From Ricordea florida (taxonomy: Eukaryota; Cnidaria; Anthozoa; Corallimorpharia; Ricordeidae): a DNA stretch of 64,000 bases. A program made the position numbers and the translations under genes. The notes below the pieces were generated by a model that saw only the letters and a program-made list of their open reading frames with translations, did not search any database and was not told where the DNA came from. Positions 12,101 through 27,000 of this stretch are shown in pieces; within the stretch, counting starts at the first letter, position 1; each line of letters opens with the position of its first letter. The stretch is taken from NCBI GenBank assembly GCA_949710005.1, contig OX453281.1, forward strand, positions 24,105,362-24,169,361, in the 5' to 3' direction.

Positions 12101-15100
12101 CTCTGCGGAAGTCATCTTTAGTGTAAAGGGAGTCATTTGACGTCAGGTAAACGGAGACAGAGATTCCACTAGTTGACGACCACAATGCACAGCGCCGACG
12201 GATATGAAACTGGAACCAATGAGGTCGCAGTATTTATTGAATTCCACCATCCACCCCCACCTCCACACACTGAGAAAATATAAATAGCGGTCATGAGCAG
12301 TAGACTGTACGTTTAAAATACTTTGCAAGTAAGGAAATTTTATGGAAACTCTGCAGTCGTCTAAAAATGAGCAACACAGTATGTCATATCCAAATTGTTA
12401 TAGAGTAGGACATGAACTAGTAACGGTTAAATGTCCTTGATAAAAAATTGGAGACAAACGTTACCGGTACACATTCACAACTTAACAGCACTAGGAAATA
12501 ATGTAAAAAAAAAAAGACAGAAATAATGGGAATAGAAAAATAATTTTGCAACCAAGACTGTTCTAGACGTCCGCTTCATAGCTTTCTAAAGCTCTCAATT
12601 GCCTTGTTTGTCTAACTGGCTATCGTATGCCGAGCTGTTACTTTGCCATCGCACCATTCAACTTTACAAGCTTGGAGTTGCTAATGAGTGGTTTATTTTC
12701 TTTCCCACAGAGAAGACCGCACAATGACAGGTCATGTGCTAGGCGACCCTAGTGCCAGGCCCAAAATACTCGCTCCTGAGAGAAACCTGTCATCGGTTGT
12801 GGTTGCTATTGTACGAGTTCTTTTGCATTCTGCCATGCTTGAAGGAGCGTCTTATCATGCAAAGGTACAAATCCTTCGGCATAAGTACCCCGTCCCAGAA
12901 TTTTTTTCTTTTTCCTTTAGTCCCGGTTCTACAACTTTGCGACTGTTACAGAGTCCAGAATTGACTTCCATCGTAACTCGGCGCAAATCAATAAGCTTGG
13001 GTTTAAAGCGCACTCTAGGCGCTGTTCAAGGCTATACGTTTAAGTTATATTTAAGCAAGACAATTATCTCATCTTTTCATTTACTAAGCAAAGAATGCAG
13101 GCTAAGGGACGGACCATTAGAAAAGTGATGGGGGGGGGGGGGGGTGGGGAGTTTTCAGCTTGCACGAACTTTTTTTTTCGCTCACTGCTTGTGCAGGAAT
13201 TTTTTTTTCAGGTGAACCCCTCTGAACGAATTTTTTTTTACTACGTGTAAAAAAGTCGCAATTGGACCTTCCTTCTGCATGATTTTTTTTTTTTTTACCT
13301 TCTTCTTTGCATGACTTTTTTTTCTTGGCATTTTCCCTTGCATGAATTTTTTTTTGTTTTTTTTCCCACCCCCCCCCCCCCATCACTTTTTTAATGGTCC
13401 GTCCCTAAACATCAGAAAATACTTGGCTGGTATTCATACTTAGCCATAACCTGATCCCCGGAAATTTGCGCCAGAGATAAACTCATGCTTTTAATACATT
13501 TTTAAAATGTAATAATCCCCGAAGCGGAAGCTTTAATTAAGCTGATGAAGAGAGATAACAAGTCGGCCGGCGAAGCGATGGCGCGAACTGGTTCGTGCCG
13601 GAAGCGATGTTCAGCGCAGCTGGCAACGCGGGCTCATTGGAAGTACGAAAACCCGCTTTTCTTGGCGGACCTTTGTTGACATAACACAAAAATTGTAACA
13701 CTTTATGAATACATATCGTATCACTAAAAGAGCTTTTAAAACTTAGTAACTACCGAATTTTTATCAACTTACGTTTAATAGTATGGATGTATGGATAAGA
13801 TATTTGATTTAGGGACTGTGCAATAATTATCAGGAGGGGGTCAGTAAAACAATAGTGGGAAAAAATAGTAAATGTCTGGGAAAGTGGGGCGGGGGGACAA
13901 CTGAAAAACTAACTTTAAACATTACAAACAGCACAAAGCGAAAGTGCTCTGTAGCACCGTTTCAACTAAAGGTAACAGTGGCGAGAGTCTCGCGCATTGA
14001 AAAATGTCTGCTCTGCAGGAAAAAGGACCATAGCGGAATACCTCTAATATGACATGTGCTGTGACAGTTTAAGGGTTAATTTTCATCTTCATCTGTATCC
14101 CCATTAGGATATTGCTTCCCTTGTGCACCCCACCGTTCGGCTGGAAGCACTTGGACGATTTCTGTGGGATCACCTTCGGTTTGATGTCGAGGCCCTGGCT
14201 AGGGGCCTGGGGAAGAGTGTTGATGATGCCGTGCTTTGCATGCATATGATTTTGGCTGAAATGACGGCACATACGTCACAACGTTAGTATGCTCTTATTT
14301 ATTCTTGGGTTGAACGTCCTGGAAAGCATAAATGACCAAGAAAGCTCCTGATTAAAAATACCCGGACATCTATGCTACCCTCCCTTCCCTAGTTTCTCTC
14401 CTCTGACCAACTTTTCTGGCACGATTGGTTTTTTTATGTGCGCTTTTGACCAAGCGTGAGGTCAAGATGGCTGCATATTGACCAAGCGTGAGGTCAAGAT
14501 GGCTGCATATTGACCAAGCGTGAGGTCAAGATGGCTGCATATTGACCAAGCGTGAGGTCAAGATGGCTGAATATTGGTCAAGCGTGAGGTCAAGATTGTT
14601 GCATATTGAACAAGCGTGAAGTCAAGATGGCTGCATATTGGCCGAGTTCTTTCTTGGCTAATACCCTGCCATCTTGACCGAACAAACTTTGGCAATAACG
14701 GATTTTTGATATGGCTATTTCGGTTTGCTTTGCCCTCGCGGGACAAAGCGAGAAATCCCGAGCGGCAAGATGGGCCCATCTTGACCGCTCGAGTAGCCAA
14801 TCAGAACTCAGGATTCGCCTCTTCTTGCCTTTTATCAACTTAAACCGTTATGGCATTTGTTACCAGACTGAGTTACGTGTTGCTTCATTTTTCCTTCTGT
14901 TCTCAATTTCATATTTTTTTTGAATTAACCAGCTTGCTCAAACTCCTGCTTTCAATATGTTCAGGGTCTTAAAGGCCAGCTGAAACTAAACATTAGCACT
15001 TTCACTTCAAGACGTGGTCAGCATGGAACTTCTCCATACAAAAAAAAGCAATTAATGGGTAACTGTTAATGAGAATCACAGAAATGTCGACTTAGACATC

Positions 15101-18100
15101 ATGAATTGATGTGACACCAAATTCTCTAAACTAACTTAAATTCATATGTATGACAGTTGCTTAAGAGAATTGCTACTCAGATCTTTACAGTGAAAGGGTT
15201 TATGGTGAGTGAAATTCTTACCCTCTTATTAGAAAAGAAAGGAGAATATTATGTCAGCACTTTTTCTTTCAAATTTTCCGCTTTGGAAATACGAGTCAGT
15301 TCACCAATTAAATTTGGACTCGGTCAAAAATATCGATCAGCGATCAACCTTTCTTGTCCTTGCACTCGCGCAGATGAATGCAACATTAAAGCAGTAAAAG
15401 TACTGGTTATTGTTGGCTCAGCTGTCTGCCTTTTTGTTACAGAGCCACCACGGATGATTGTCGCCTCAGGCTTGAATAACAAGGCGGCCAGAAGAGATTG
15501 GGAAATAGCATTCACCGGAGCTGTGGTAACTCCAGTTTTAAAGGTACGTTACGTTCAACAGGTCGATACAAACCTGTTAGATTAGCAGAGCCCTTACTTC
15601 ACGTGACCCTCCTTTGGGTCTTGACGCTGCTTACCATAACCTAACCTACTGAACGCTCAAGTTTACCACATCAAGGACACAATTAATGGCTAGGCGGAGT
15701 TTTCATTAGCTGATTTTTAAGGTGATGTTACTGCTCGCTCTCTATATATGTTGCCAATTCTGGGCTTCTAAAGCAAGATCGAGATAACAATGTCAATAAT
15801 CATAATAGTCACGGTAATGATGATAAGGATAATGATGATAAGAAAGATGAGGATGATAATGTTGATGGTGATGATGGTGATAATGATGATGATGGTGACA
15901 ATGATGATGATGATAATGATGATGATGATGATGATGACCTTGCCAATTGTTTTGCGTGGTGCTTCTCAAAATCTGATTTCTTGCTTCCCTTAGAATCTTG
16001 ACGAAAGGATTCAGCAGGCGTTGGGGCTACTAGTCGCAGACGAGCGTCTCGGTGGGTCCCGTGTTTGTTATACTTGATTATCAATTTATATGAGTGTTCT
16101 CAAACTACGTTTTTCGAATATGTTTACAATGTAGCAAAATCCCCCTCGCTTAGTGCCACCATTATTTTCATTGGGAATCCAATTTGTGTTCATATCAGGC
16201 AATAACCCTCTGATGCGCCAGTTGTACGAAGTTGATGTTCCTTCTGAGGACTTGACCCACACCGTGCCCCCCACGTGCCCCGCCCTGTGGATGTACAGGA
16301 CGCCAGTCACACTTGAACATGTCTCTCACACCTTTCAACAAGAAGTGGCTTCCAATGACCCCACGAGAAACCAAGTACTGGGAGAGTTCCTGCGTCAGGT
16401 GAAGCAATAATATTCTAAAGAAGTTGATCATTAACTTGTTTGGATCAATGTAAGTATCTGGGTAACTGTGCACCTACCCCTCCCCTAACCCAACAAGTTA
16501 TAATAAGTTAAAAAGTCAGCGTTAATGTTGGGTTAGGGGAGGGGTAGGTGCACAGTTGTCCAGATACTTACATTGATCCCCTTGTGTTATTATCAAAGCT
16601 TTAAACCTTGACTCGTAAAATGTGACTTTTAGTTATGACCTTCAGCTGCTTGAGTCATGCAAGTTAGACTCACAAATATAGGTAGGTAAAGGCGCACATG
16701 AGCCTTAAGGTCCACACGGCCGGAGCTTATCCTGGTTTCGGTAGCATGAAGCACCTGGGAGTATTGTTACTTCCCCATGGACGGGATGCTAATCCAACTA
16801 ACCCCCAGCATCATATCGCCGGTACCCATTTATACACTTGAGTGGAGAGAGACAGTGTGGAGTTAAGTTTCTTGTCCAAAGAAACATCACAGTGCCATCA
16901 CCAGGGCTCCAACACCCGACCCCGTACTCGGACGTCCGACACGCTAACCACAACACTACCGTGTCTCCACAGAGTGAACGATACAATTGGTTTCTAACTT
17001 TTGCCCTTTTCCCATCAGTCCCAAATATTGCGTCATTCTACTTGTTCTCCGCCTTGAATATTCTAACTTTTTACGATTTTGCTCAGTCACGTAATTTTGA
17101 AGTGGGACAGCATGGTTTTAAAATTGCCTTTTCATCGCTACGCCCGAATCTTAAATCGTTCAGTGTGGGTCCAGATTAAACCCTCTCACTCGCAGTTAAT
17201 GTCTTGTGTCGTGCAATTTTATTCGTCTAGTTCAAACATTGTGGTTGTAACTTTAAACCTATCAACAGCAGGCTGAGTTGGTCATGGAATATATTTTGTT
17301 TATTTAAAAACGCTTACAAAGGTTTACAACATAAAAACGAAAGAACAAACAAACAGAAAGCTAGTGAACAATGATGCTAAAAAATTACAGCAGAGAGACA
17401 CTTAATAAAGTAGATGTGCACCAGAGGCCGATTGATAGGCAGAAAGAAATATATATTTATATATTTATGTAATAGGTATGAAAGCGAACGTGATAAGGCA
17501 CGTCGCTTAAACAATAAAAAAGGTCGCTTAAACAAAACTGTTCTGTTAGTAGACAGTAGCCAGTGATCGACGTATTCGTGTTGTGTTAATAAGGTGTTTC
17601 TGCCCCGCGATAGTTACGATACTCTAAATCCGTACGTTACTAACGAGGATTATAGTTAATAGTACCTAAGGGACGGACCATTAGAAAAGTGATGGGGGGG
17701 GGGGGGTGGTGGGGAAAAAAAACAAAAAAAAATTCATGCAAGAGAAAATGCCAAGAAAAAAAAGTCATGCAAAGAAGAAGGTAAAAAAAAAATTCATGCA
17801 GATGGAAGGTCCAATTGTGACTTTTTCACACGTAGTAAAAAAAATTCGTGCAGAGGGGTTCACCTGAAAAAAAAATTCCTGCACAAGCAGTGAGCGAAAA
17901 AAAAATTCGTGCAAGCTGAAAATTCCCCCCCCCCCCCCCATCACTTTTCTAATGGTCCGTCCCTAACTTATTAGTCGTTAAGTACTGTTTAATAAACGAG
18001 CAGGCTGGAGTGCTTTATCAGGTATAAAACACGAGGCGTAGCCGAGTGTTTTATACCTGATTAAGCACGAAATGCGAGAACGTTTTATATAGACCTATTG

Positions 18101-19879
18101 ATTATTACACTAAACTTTCAATTTTGATGTATTTTGACCAAGAAAATTGAACGCAAATGTTAGCCGCGTCTATATCAGATAGATCACCGCCGACCGGTTA
18201 GTTCAGTTGGTAGAGCACCGTACTTCCGTGCGGGAGGTTGCGGGTTCAAACCCCGGCCGGACCAACACTCAGGGTCTTAAAAATAACTGAGGAGAAAGTG
18301 CTGCCCTTGTAATGATATCTGTAAATGGTTAGACTTTCTAGTCTTCTCGGATAAGGACGATAAATCGTAGGACCCGTCTCACAACACTTGTTCCTAATAA
18401 TCTGTGGGACGATAACGAACCCACACACTGTTCGAAAAGAGTAGGGGACGTAGTTCCCGGTGTGGTGGTCTATCTCTACGTCTGGTTTCATCTGACAATT
18501 CATGCATGGGTTAGGTGGGTGTGTGAGATCATATATGGACTTTATATGCTGACGTCCGATCTCACCCTATAGAAGTGTAAAGCGCCTTTGAACATATTCA
18601 TATGAAAAAGTGCGCTATATAAATTAATTATCATTATCATTATCATTATTACACATTAATTTCCTTTGTAGTTTCCTTATGAATTATTAATGCCTTTTTG
18701 AATGTAATTTCATTTCTTCACTCCGCCTTAAAGGTTCATTTTCTTTTTTCATCTACAGGAGCACTCGCTTCGTGCTGTCCGGTTCCTGCCAGACATTGTG
18801 AAGCTTCAGAGACTCCTCATGGAAAAATTTCATCGGAGAATTGACAGAAAGGAAGCAGAGCAAATTCCGCTGCAAGAGTTTTTCCGCAGAATTTCATCGA
18901 GTAAGTTTAATGTTTCATGCTCTGGTTTTGTAAAACATAGATACCTTGTCGTATTACCTTAGCAAATCCTACTCTTTTTCTGAAGTAAATGGATCTTATT
19001 TTGTAATTATATAAGTTTGCAATGTAATATTTAACAATTATTATCTGAAGTCGTGTTGAATAGTTGTAGAATAATTATAGAGGTAAGAAAGTAAAGGTAA
19101 TTATTTCTAAAGCCGCTATTCACTGAGATTGAATAATTGTTTTAGTAGATGTCAATGAAGCGTCCTCAGTCAAACCAAAGTAATGATGACACTTTATTTC
19201 AAAATTAACTCATTACAAGCCCGCGAAAGTCAGTTGCTCAAATCTTTCACAGAATCCCCAGCACTATTCACCTCATAGAAGGTGAATTGTATTGCATATC
19301 CCCAAGATAGTGGACCAGTCAGATTGCACAAAATGCCAGGTTGCTGAGTTGCTATATTCTTATTAATATAGTATACTTTGTTCTTATTTCCTACACAGAT
19401 GTGGAGCGCGAGGAATTCAAGAAGTTGACTGCGAGCTTTAAAACCGCATGGAATCTAGTTCGTCTCTGTTTGGATCAGCAAGGTAGGCTGAAACGAACTT
19501 ACCCAGTCGTCCGGTCTCCAAAATAGCAACACTGTGCTGAAGTAGTGGGTTTGGAAATAGCAGCGGAGATGGTGGTGGTAGGTAGTAGTGAAGGTGGAGA
19601 TAGAGATGAAGGTGATATTGGTGATGGAAGTGGTGGTTTTGCTTGTGGCGGTGATGTATGTAAGGTAGAGGGGATATTGATGGAATTAAAGGGTTAAGGT
19701 GGACGTTGAGTTGGTGATGGGAGATGAAAGTGGTCGCGGTGGTTCCGTTGGTGGTGGAGGTGGAAGTCTAGGTGAAGACGGTGGTGGTAATAATGGAAAT
19801 AGAGGTATAGATGGCGCAGATTTTGGTTGAAATTGGAGGTGTGACTGTTGAAAGTCATACCACTATCAGTAACAGCAGC

Positions 19880-19938
<59 letters not shown>

Positions 19939-22900
19939 CAGCAGCAGCAGCATTAGCAGTAGCAGTAGCAGCAGCAGCAGCAGTAGTAGTAGCAGTAGCA
20001 GTAGCAGAAGTAATAGTGGCAGTAGCAGTAGCAGTAGCAGTCACAGCAGCAGTCGCAGCGGTAGCGGTAGCAGTAGTGGTAGTAGTGGTAGTTGTATTGC
20101 TGGCAGTAGTACCAGTAGTAGCAGTAGCAGTAGTACTAACAGTAGCGGAAGAAGTAGAAGTAGCAGTAACAATAGTAAGAAGAGTATCCGTAGCAGCACA
20201 AGGAGCAGTGGTAGTACTAGCACAGTAGCTGTAACAGTAATCGTACTCGTAGTCGTACTCTTAGTCGTAGTCATACTCGTAGGCGTACTCGTAGTCCTAG
20301 TCCTAGCCGTACTCGTAGTCGTAGTTGTAGTCGTAGTCGTAGTCGTAGTCGTAGTCATACTCGTAGGCGTACTCGTAGTCCTAGTCCTAGTCGTACTCGT
20401 AGTCGTACTCGTAAAAACCCGATATAATTTTTTCTTTCACTTAACTTGGATCAGGACGCCTCCGACCCCCGAGCGACCTGTGCGAAAAGATAGTGGACAA
20501 CAAGAGCCCTGTGGCTGTACTACTCCCCAGTACTTCTGGTATGGGCATCTGCTCCACGGCCCTAGTTTACTACCTCACCTGTATACACAACGAGTTTAAC
20601 GAACGGTATCAAAACTTGACTGGAGGAAGTGTGAAGTAAGTAAGAGTTCGCTGAAAGACATGCCGCATGTATGCACTGCAATCAGGCGCTTGATGAGGCA
20701 CAGTTGATGGCACTTTGACCTCTGTTTTTTAAAAAAATAGAACCGAAGGATTACTTCCTTCCGTAATAATTTACGCATTATATAGTTTAGAGTTCTTAAT
20801 GTCGATAAGACTCTCTTTTTTATTTTATTTTATTTTATTTGTTATTATTTTTTTTTTGGTTTTGTGACGTGATGTGAGCATTGCTTAATGCTTTTCAAAT
20901 GTTTTTACAAAATTTGGTGATCGTACCATCAACAACAGCAAGCAACGGCTTAAAAGTTATGCACGGGTTTGCTGCTGAGACGTTGGTTTTGATGTGTATC
21001 TTTTCTCTTTTTTACCAGAGATCTCCCTCATGTACAAATAAAAGACGTCACCACTTTTCATCTGATAGCCTACGACCCAGAGAGGGACTTACTGCCTCTG
21101 ATCTTAGCACAATGTAACTACTCTCTAGAGGTGGGTCGGGGAACATTCGTCCAGTACAACTGGGACGCTCTGGAGAGGCAGTTGATTGACCGGTTCATTA
21201 GAGGCAGACCGCTTGTAGACTTCAAGGTAATGTTCAGAATTAGTTATTAAATATAATTCCTAGTACTTCAAAGAGAGGTATGTCAAAGATTGACTTTTAA
21301 GCGGGGAGGTAAATAGCGCTAGGATTGTAGCTACCAAGAATCGATTTAACCGATTTACGGAGTTCACAAATAACGTGGATCTAATGTGAAACTGAGTTGA
21401 AGGGTGCGGACCTCGCTTGTTATTCCTCTCCTCCCCCCGTCCCCCTTGGTATTTCTACTGCCCTCCTTTTCAAGACACGCGTTTTGGGCTTAGTATAACA
21501 AATCTTGTATAGTATAACAAATCTTGTATAGTATAACAAATCTTGTATAGTATAACAAATCTTGTATAGTATAACAAATCTTGCATAGTATAACAAATCT
21601 TGTATAGTATAACAAATATTTTATAGTATAACAAATCTTGTTTAGTATAACAAATCTTGTATAGTATAACAAATCTTGTTTAGTGTAACAAATCTTTTAT
21701 AGTATAACAAATCTTGTTTAGTATAACAAATCTTGTATAGTATAACAAATCTTGCAATGCAAGAAGCACAGCAAAACTTGGTTTCGTGTAATATGTCAAA
21801 CACGAGATACATTGTTTCAACATTTATCAAACACCGAAAAGGGAGCTTAAAATACGGCGCGCAGCGGCGTATTTTCTGCAAAATTCGAGGTGTTTGATAT
21901 GTGATGAAACACATGTATCGAGTGTTTGGTATAGCTTCTCAAACGAAATTATTTATTAGGAGAGATAAGCGATGCAAAAACGAACCGTGCTTCATCGGAT
22001 ATCCAAACACGTCACGGTGCCTGATTTCCTTTGTCTTTCCCTCATAATTAATGTCTTGAGAAGTCATTATCTTGCAGCAGGCTTTTCAATCATTTTGCAA
22101 ATTTTGTAGGACCAAAGATTTGCGTTCAGCAGAGACGTTCAGTTGGATTCTGTGTTTGCACAAGTCAGGACCAAAATTCCACAGGTAGATTTGGTGTTCT
22201 ATTTGTTTTAGTTTTGGTTCTGAAATATTTTTTGTTACTGTTAAAGAACTTTACTTGAGTGTCAACTCTATCTAGCACTGACGTCCTAATTGGGGACACT
22301 GTAAAGCACAAATTAAACCAAGTCATATGAAATCAGATGTTTGAGGCGAAAACCGAAGTACCCGAGGAAAAACCACTCGGAGCAGAGTAGAGAACCAATA
22401 AAATCAGCCAACATATGACGCCAGGGCCGGGAAGCGAACCCGGACCACATTGGTGGAAAGCGAGCGCTCTCACCACTGCGCCAACCCTGCTTCCCCAAAA
22501 TTATTAGTAAGTAGAGTTGGCGTTGACTTGGACCGCTACAATGACGAATAAGTCGTTAGAGTGACTTCACATAATCCTTTCTTTATCGGCATTGTGACTC
22601 TAAGTAGTGGATCCTTTTTCCAATACAACAATGCAGTACGATACAAATGTACTTAAGTACACCAGCCACGCACAACAATCGTTGATCTCCATTTGGTGCG
22701 TAGAACAATACCACAGACCGGTTACCTCAGTTGGTAGAGCACGGGACTATCGTGCGGGAAGTCGTGGGTTCGAACCTCATTCGGACCATCACTCAGGGTC
22801 TTAAAAAAACTGAGATGAAAGTGCTGCCTTTGCAATGACATCTGTTAATGATCAAAGTTTCTAGTCTTCTCGGATAAGAACGATAAGGCGTGGGTCTCGT

Positions 22901-24008
22901 CTTACAACCCTTGTTGGTAATAACTTCGTGGGACGCTTGGCCCTTGTGAATGTACCTTCATCTGTCTCTCTTTAACTTTCATGCGTGGGTTGGGTGGTTG
23001 GGTGAGGTCAAATATGGACTGATAGCGCCTGCCAGAGGCGCCTTTACAAGCTGACGTCCGATCTCAACCCTGAGAAAGAATTGTAAAACGTTTCACTGAA
23101 AAGCCCCGAGGGGACGTGAAATAAGTCTTTACATTATATTTATTTACATGACGTTCTAGTAACTAGTCGTCCTTCCACAGAGTTCTTCAAATTGTACCAC
23201 AACAACATTAACAACAAAAGAGTTTAAATTTTTATAAACGAGAAGATTTGTTCGTTTTTCTGCCAGACGCCATTGAATGCTGCCATTAGCCGCCAAATTG
23301 TCGGTGAGTTTCGATCCCTGACTGTTATCTGTGATGTGTTGCACTCACTTGATATTGCCATTGGCTTTTTGTCGTCCGCTGGTGGATCTCCCGAAATGCC
23401 ACTTGCGCAGTACCTACGGTGTGTTCTACGCATGCCTCAAGAGAATAACCTTCGAAGTTCGAAGGTGAGTACAAAACTGTCTCCTTAATACTTGAGTGTA
23501 CGGTTAAGGAAAGTAACTTCATTTGGTTTGGTGGTAGCAGCTATGGGAAATCTCACAGCCTTGTCTTAATCCGTGATTAGTAAAGGTAATCATACGGTTT
23601 TTCTCGTTCAATTTGGAATTAATTTGCACGAGTGAGTTTTTCAAAAAGCTGAAATTGCATGAGCCGCTTCGGCGAGTGCAATTTCAGCTTTTGAAAAACT
23701 CACAAGTACAAATTAATTCCAAATTGAACGAGAAAAGCCGTATGATTACTTATTAATAATATAAACATGAAAAAATTCGCCTGGAAGAAGTACCGGAAGA
23801 TCTCATTGCGGACAGACAGGAAGTAAGCATTTGACGCGGATTTGACACTTTATTTACTGACTGGCTGATGAAGATCAGCTGATAACGCTACGAACTCAGA
23901 GCGGTTCGTTTAAAAATAAAGAATATCATAATCCAGAAAATCGATGTGTAATTTGCACTGGTGTTACACTTTTTGCACTGGTATTACACTTTTTGCACTG
24001 GTGTTACA

Positions 24009-24041
<33 letters not shown>

Positions 24042-27000
24042 GAGTAATGTTTTCATGTATATTATTAATTAATGAAGTTTTTCAAACCGTTGCAATTATT
24101 TATTAATGATAATTTGTATAAAAAGGTCCAGAACATACTTGTTATCCAAAACTGACCCAGGTTTATTTCAGAGATGTCGTTGCTTGCTTTTTCTCCTTAA
24201 ACTAAAACAAAACATATATATATGTTTTTCTTTTTTTATAGCGTACAGTGTTATGAGCTGATCAGTACGAACTATATTTCTGTTCTCATATCAGGCTCAG
24301 CAGTGCTGTCAGTTGCGTCATGTGATCTCTTTGTGGCGGTTGTTGTCCCTGGAGCGAGCCCGAACCTTGATAAACCGAGGCGAGGTACGGATTGCCAAAT
24401 ATAGAGCGCCGCTAGAGGGTGGTGGTGTGGGTACTGCAATATATGTTAACAAAGCAATTGATCCGAGGCAGCCAACCACTAAGTTACTTTTGCCACTAAA
24501 TCCAAATAATAATAATAATAATATTTAATATTTATATTGTTCCCTTGCCAACCCCTACCCCTACCACTAAGCTACTTTTGCCACCAACCACTAAGTTACT
24601 TTTGCCACTAAATCCAAATAATAATAATAATAATATTTAATATTTATATTGTTCCCTTGCCAACCCCTACCCCTACCCCCCCCCCCAAAGAAATTCGTCC
24701 GCAGACTATGATTTTCTTTTGAACTCAAGGTGTCTTTTTTGCTAAGGTATCTGCCGTCGTACCCAGATGGTTACCGAGCTGCATAGAATGGGAGCACCCT
24801 TTCGCTTCCACTGTCTCAACGCGGAGGTCTCAATGGGGTGATGACTTTTACGGCTAACGGTTAATATTTTTGACTGTTTTACGGCTAACGGTTGATATTT
24901 TTTTCACTGCTTACGGCTAATTTTTTTGCCCGTTTTACGGCTAACGGTTAACCCCACTGAGACTCTCCAACGCGCGTGCCTGTTATTTTCGTACGAAACC
25001 AGATTTCGCTGAAGAGCTTGAAACTGGTTAGTTATTCAACCTCCAATTTACTCTCTATATTTAAATTCAGGACCCGTTTGACCAAATCATCGACACATAC
25101 AAACAAGTCATGTCACAAAAGCAAATGATGAAGTTCAGCAGTGCGATGAGAAGAGTTGACTTAGACCGCTTCGTTTCCGAGGTCCTGGAACTCATTTTGT
25201 TAAACCTAAAAGGATACGTGAGCCCTGGAGAAGAGGAAATGAGGTGAGTAATGAGATGCACGTTTACAACTCGTGATAGTATTGTTTGCTCTCTAAGTTA
25301 AAAATGTTCCTTTTAATCCCGGGGGGATACTCGATATATCCCTGGATGGGGAGGTGCGGCGCGCCCCCTCATACCCTGACCCTGTTTAAGACAAATATCG
25401 CTGATTTTCCTACCCTGTTTAAGACAGAATTCTGATTTTTGATACCCTGTTTAAGACACAACCTGAAACCATACCCTGTGTAAGACAATGATAGATATCG
25501 AAACTCTTTCTCATTCAATCCATTGGCAATCACAAAACTATTTACAGCTTGTAAAAATTTTGCTGTTTATCGTCCAAGAAAAGATATCCTGTTTAAGACA
25601 AAAGTTGATAAATCGATACCCTGATTAAGACAAAAAATGATAAAATCGATACCCTGTTTAAGACAAAAATCCCGAAAAACATACCCTGCCTAGCCGCACG
25701 TCCACATTAAGCCCTTACCAGGGAGTACCCCCTCCCGGGCTTTTAACTGCCTATTCTAGTTTGATAAAATATTGAAATACGAACACTATCTGCCATGAGA
25801 ATAAGGGACATTTTTCAGAAAAGTCCTCACTCTGCACCAGTTACCCCGCCCACTTCCTGTCTCAAAAATTTCATGGTCGGCCGTTGCAAGTTTGTTAAGG
25901 AAAATAATAAGACGAATTTCATTGTAAGGAACATTGGTCCTTAACAACATGGATTTTTTTCCTGGGCAATACATATCTAGTAACTAAAGTTGCATTTCAT
26001 TTTCGCAAACTGTGCAAACTACCTTAATTCTGGTCAGTTGAAATTTGAAGGAATAGTTCCTCTGTGCTGCTACTTTTGGAGTCAAAAGCTCCTGCGCGTT
26101 CTATTGCACTCACTGGCAGTTTGAAAGAGCTAGTTGGACCCAGTTCTTAGAACTGGTTTATGAGATCGTGCCAATGGAAATCCCTTCTCAGGCGTTCCAT
26201 GCCTGTTTGCAGAGCAAATCGAAAGAATCCAAAAAAGAGCCCTTAAGGGAGATAGGTTTTAACCCTTTCACTCCCAAGAGTTCTCCATTTGACGAGTGAA
26301 ATCGTCTGGCGGTATACAGAGTAAAATCTATAAAGTCACTCTTGGGAGTGAAGGGGTTACAATAACATTCCCAGATCTCATGTGGAAACGCGTTCACTAG
26401 GGCTAATATTATGCCTCTGTATGTCAGATGAGAAACCTTAATTATGTATGGAACTATTTCAGAAAATCGGGGATGATAGTAAGCATATATTGAACGGTTT
26501 ATTACTGTACCTCCTTTCAATTCCACATGCGATCGTGGTATGGCTAAGGAGACGTAGCCTTTTCGCACTTAATCAGAACCAATAGTTGATTTATAATGCA
26601 CTTTGTAGTCAATGCGTAGTTATAAATAATATCACAGGATCGAATTGAAAGAATAAAATTTTTTATACATTCATATTTATATTATATTCATATTTCATTT
26701 CACTCTTATTTTAAAATGTATGCAATTTAGTCGTAAGACTGCAAATTATATTTTTTTAATCGACGCTTCTTCTTGTTATTTTATTTAGTGACGATCAATG
26801 TTTTAAATCTCCAAACACACAACCAATTTAACTCTTAGTGATGGAAGATGGTAGGGTTGTGGGATGTGGCTTAAAATGACAATGTCAAAGTGTAGTAAGG
26901 GTATGTTAAAGCCACAAGTATACGCATTAAGGCAACAATTGTAGAAGGGATCATACCCTTTTGCTACCAAAAACAATATATAAAAATAGAGCTCAAAAGT

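Noticed and set aside
18187..18265. A possible functional tRNA gene
   Set aside because: The A and B boxes are good, but the same head plus a long conserved body occurs three times with SINE-type tails, and the acceptor stem is imperfect.
19811..20599. A 262-codon plus frame rich in Ser then Val, and its reverse-strand Thr and Leu counterparts
   Set aside because: They are translations of AGT/AGC and GTACTC simple repeats inside an intron; the true exon at 20455-20635 uses another frame.
21489..21757. CRISPR-like array
   Set aside because: Units are contiguous with no spacers, and the context is a eukaryotic intron.
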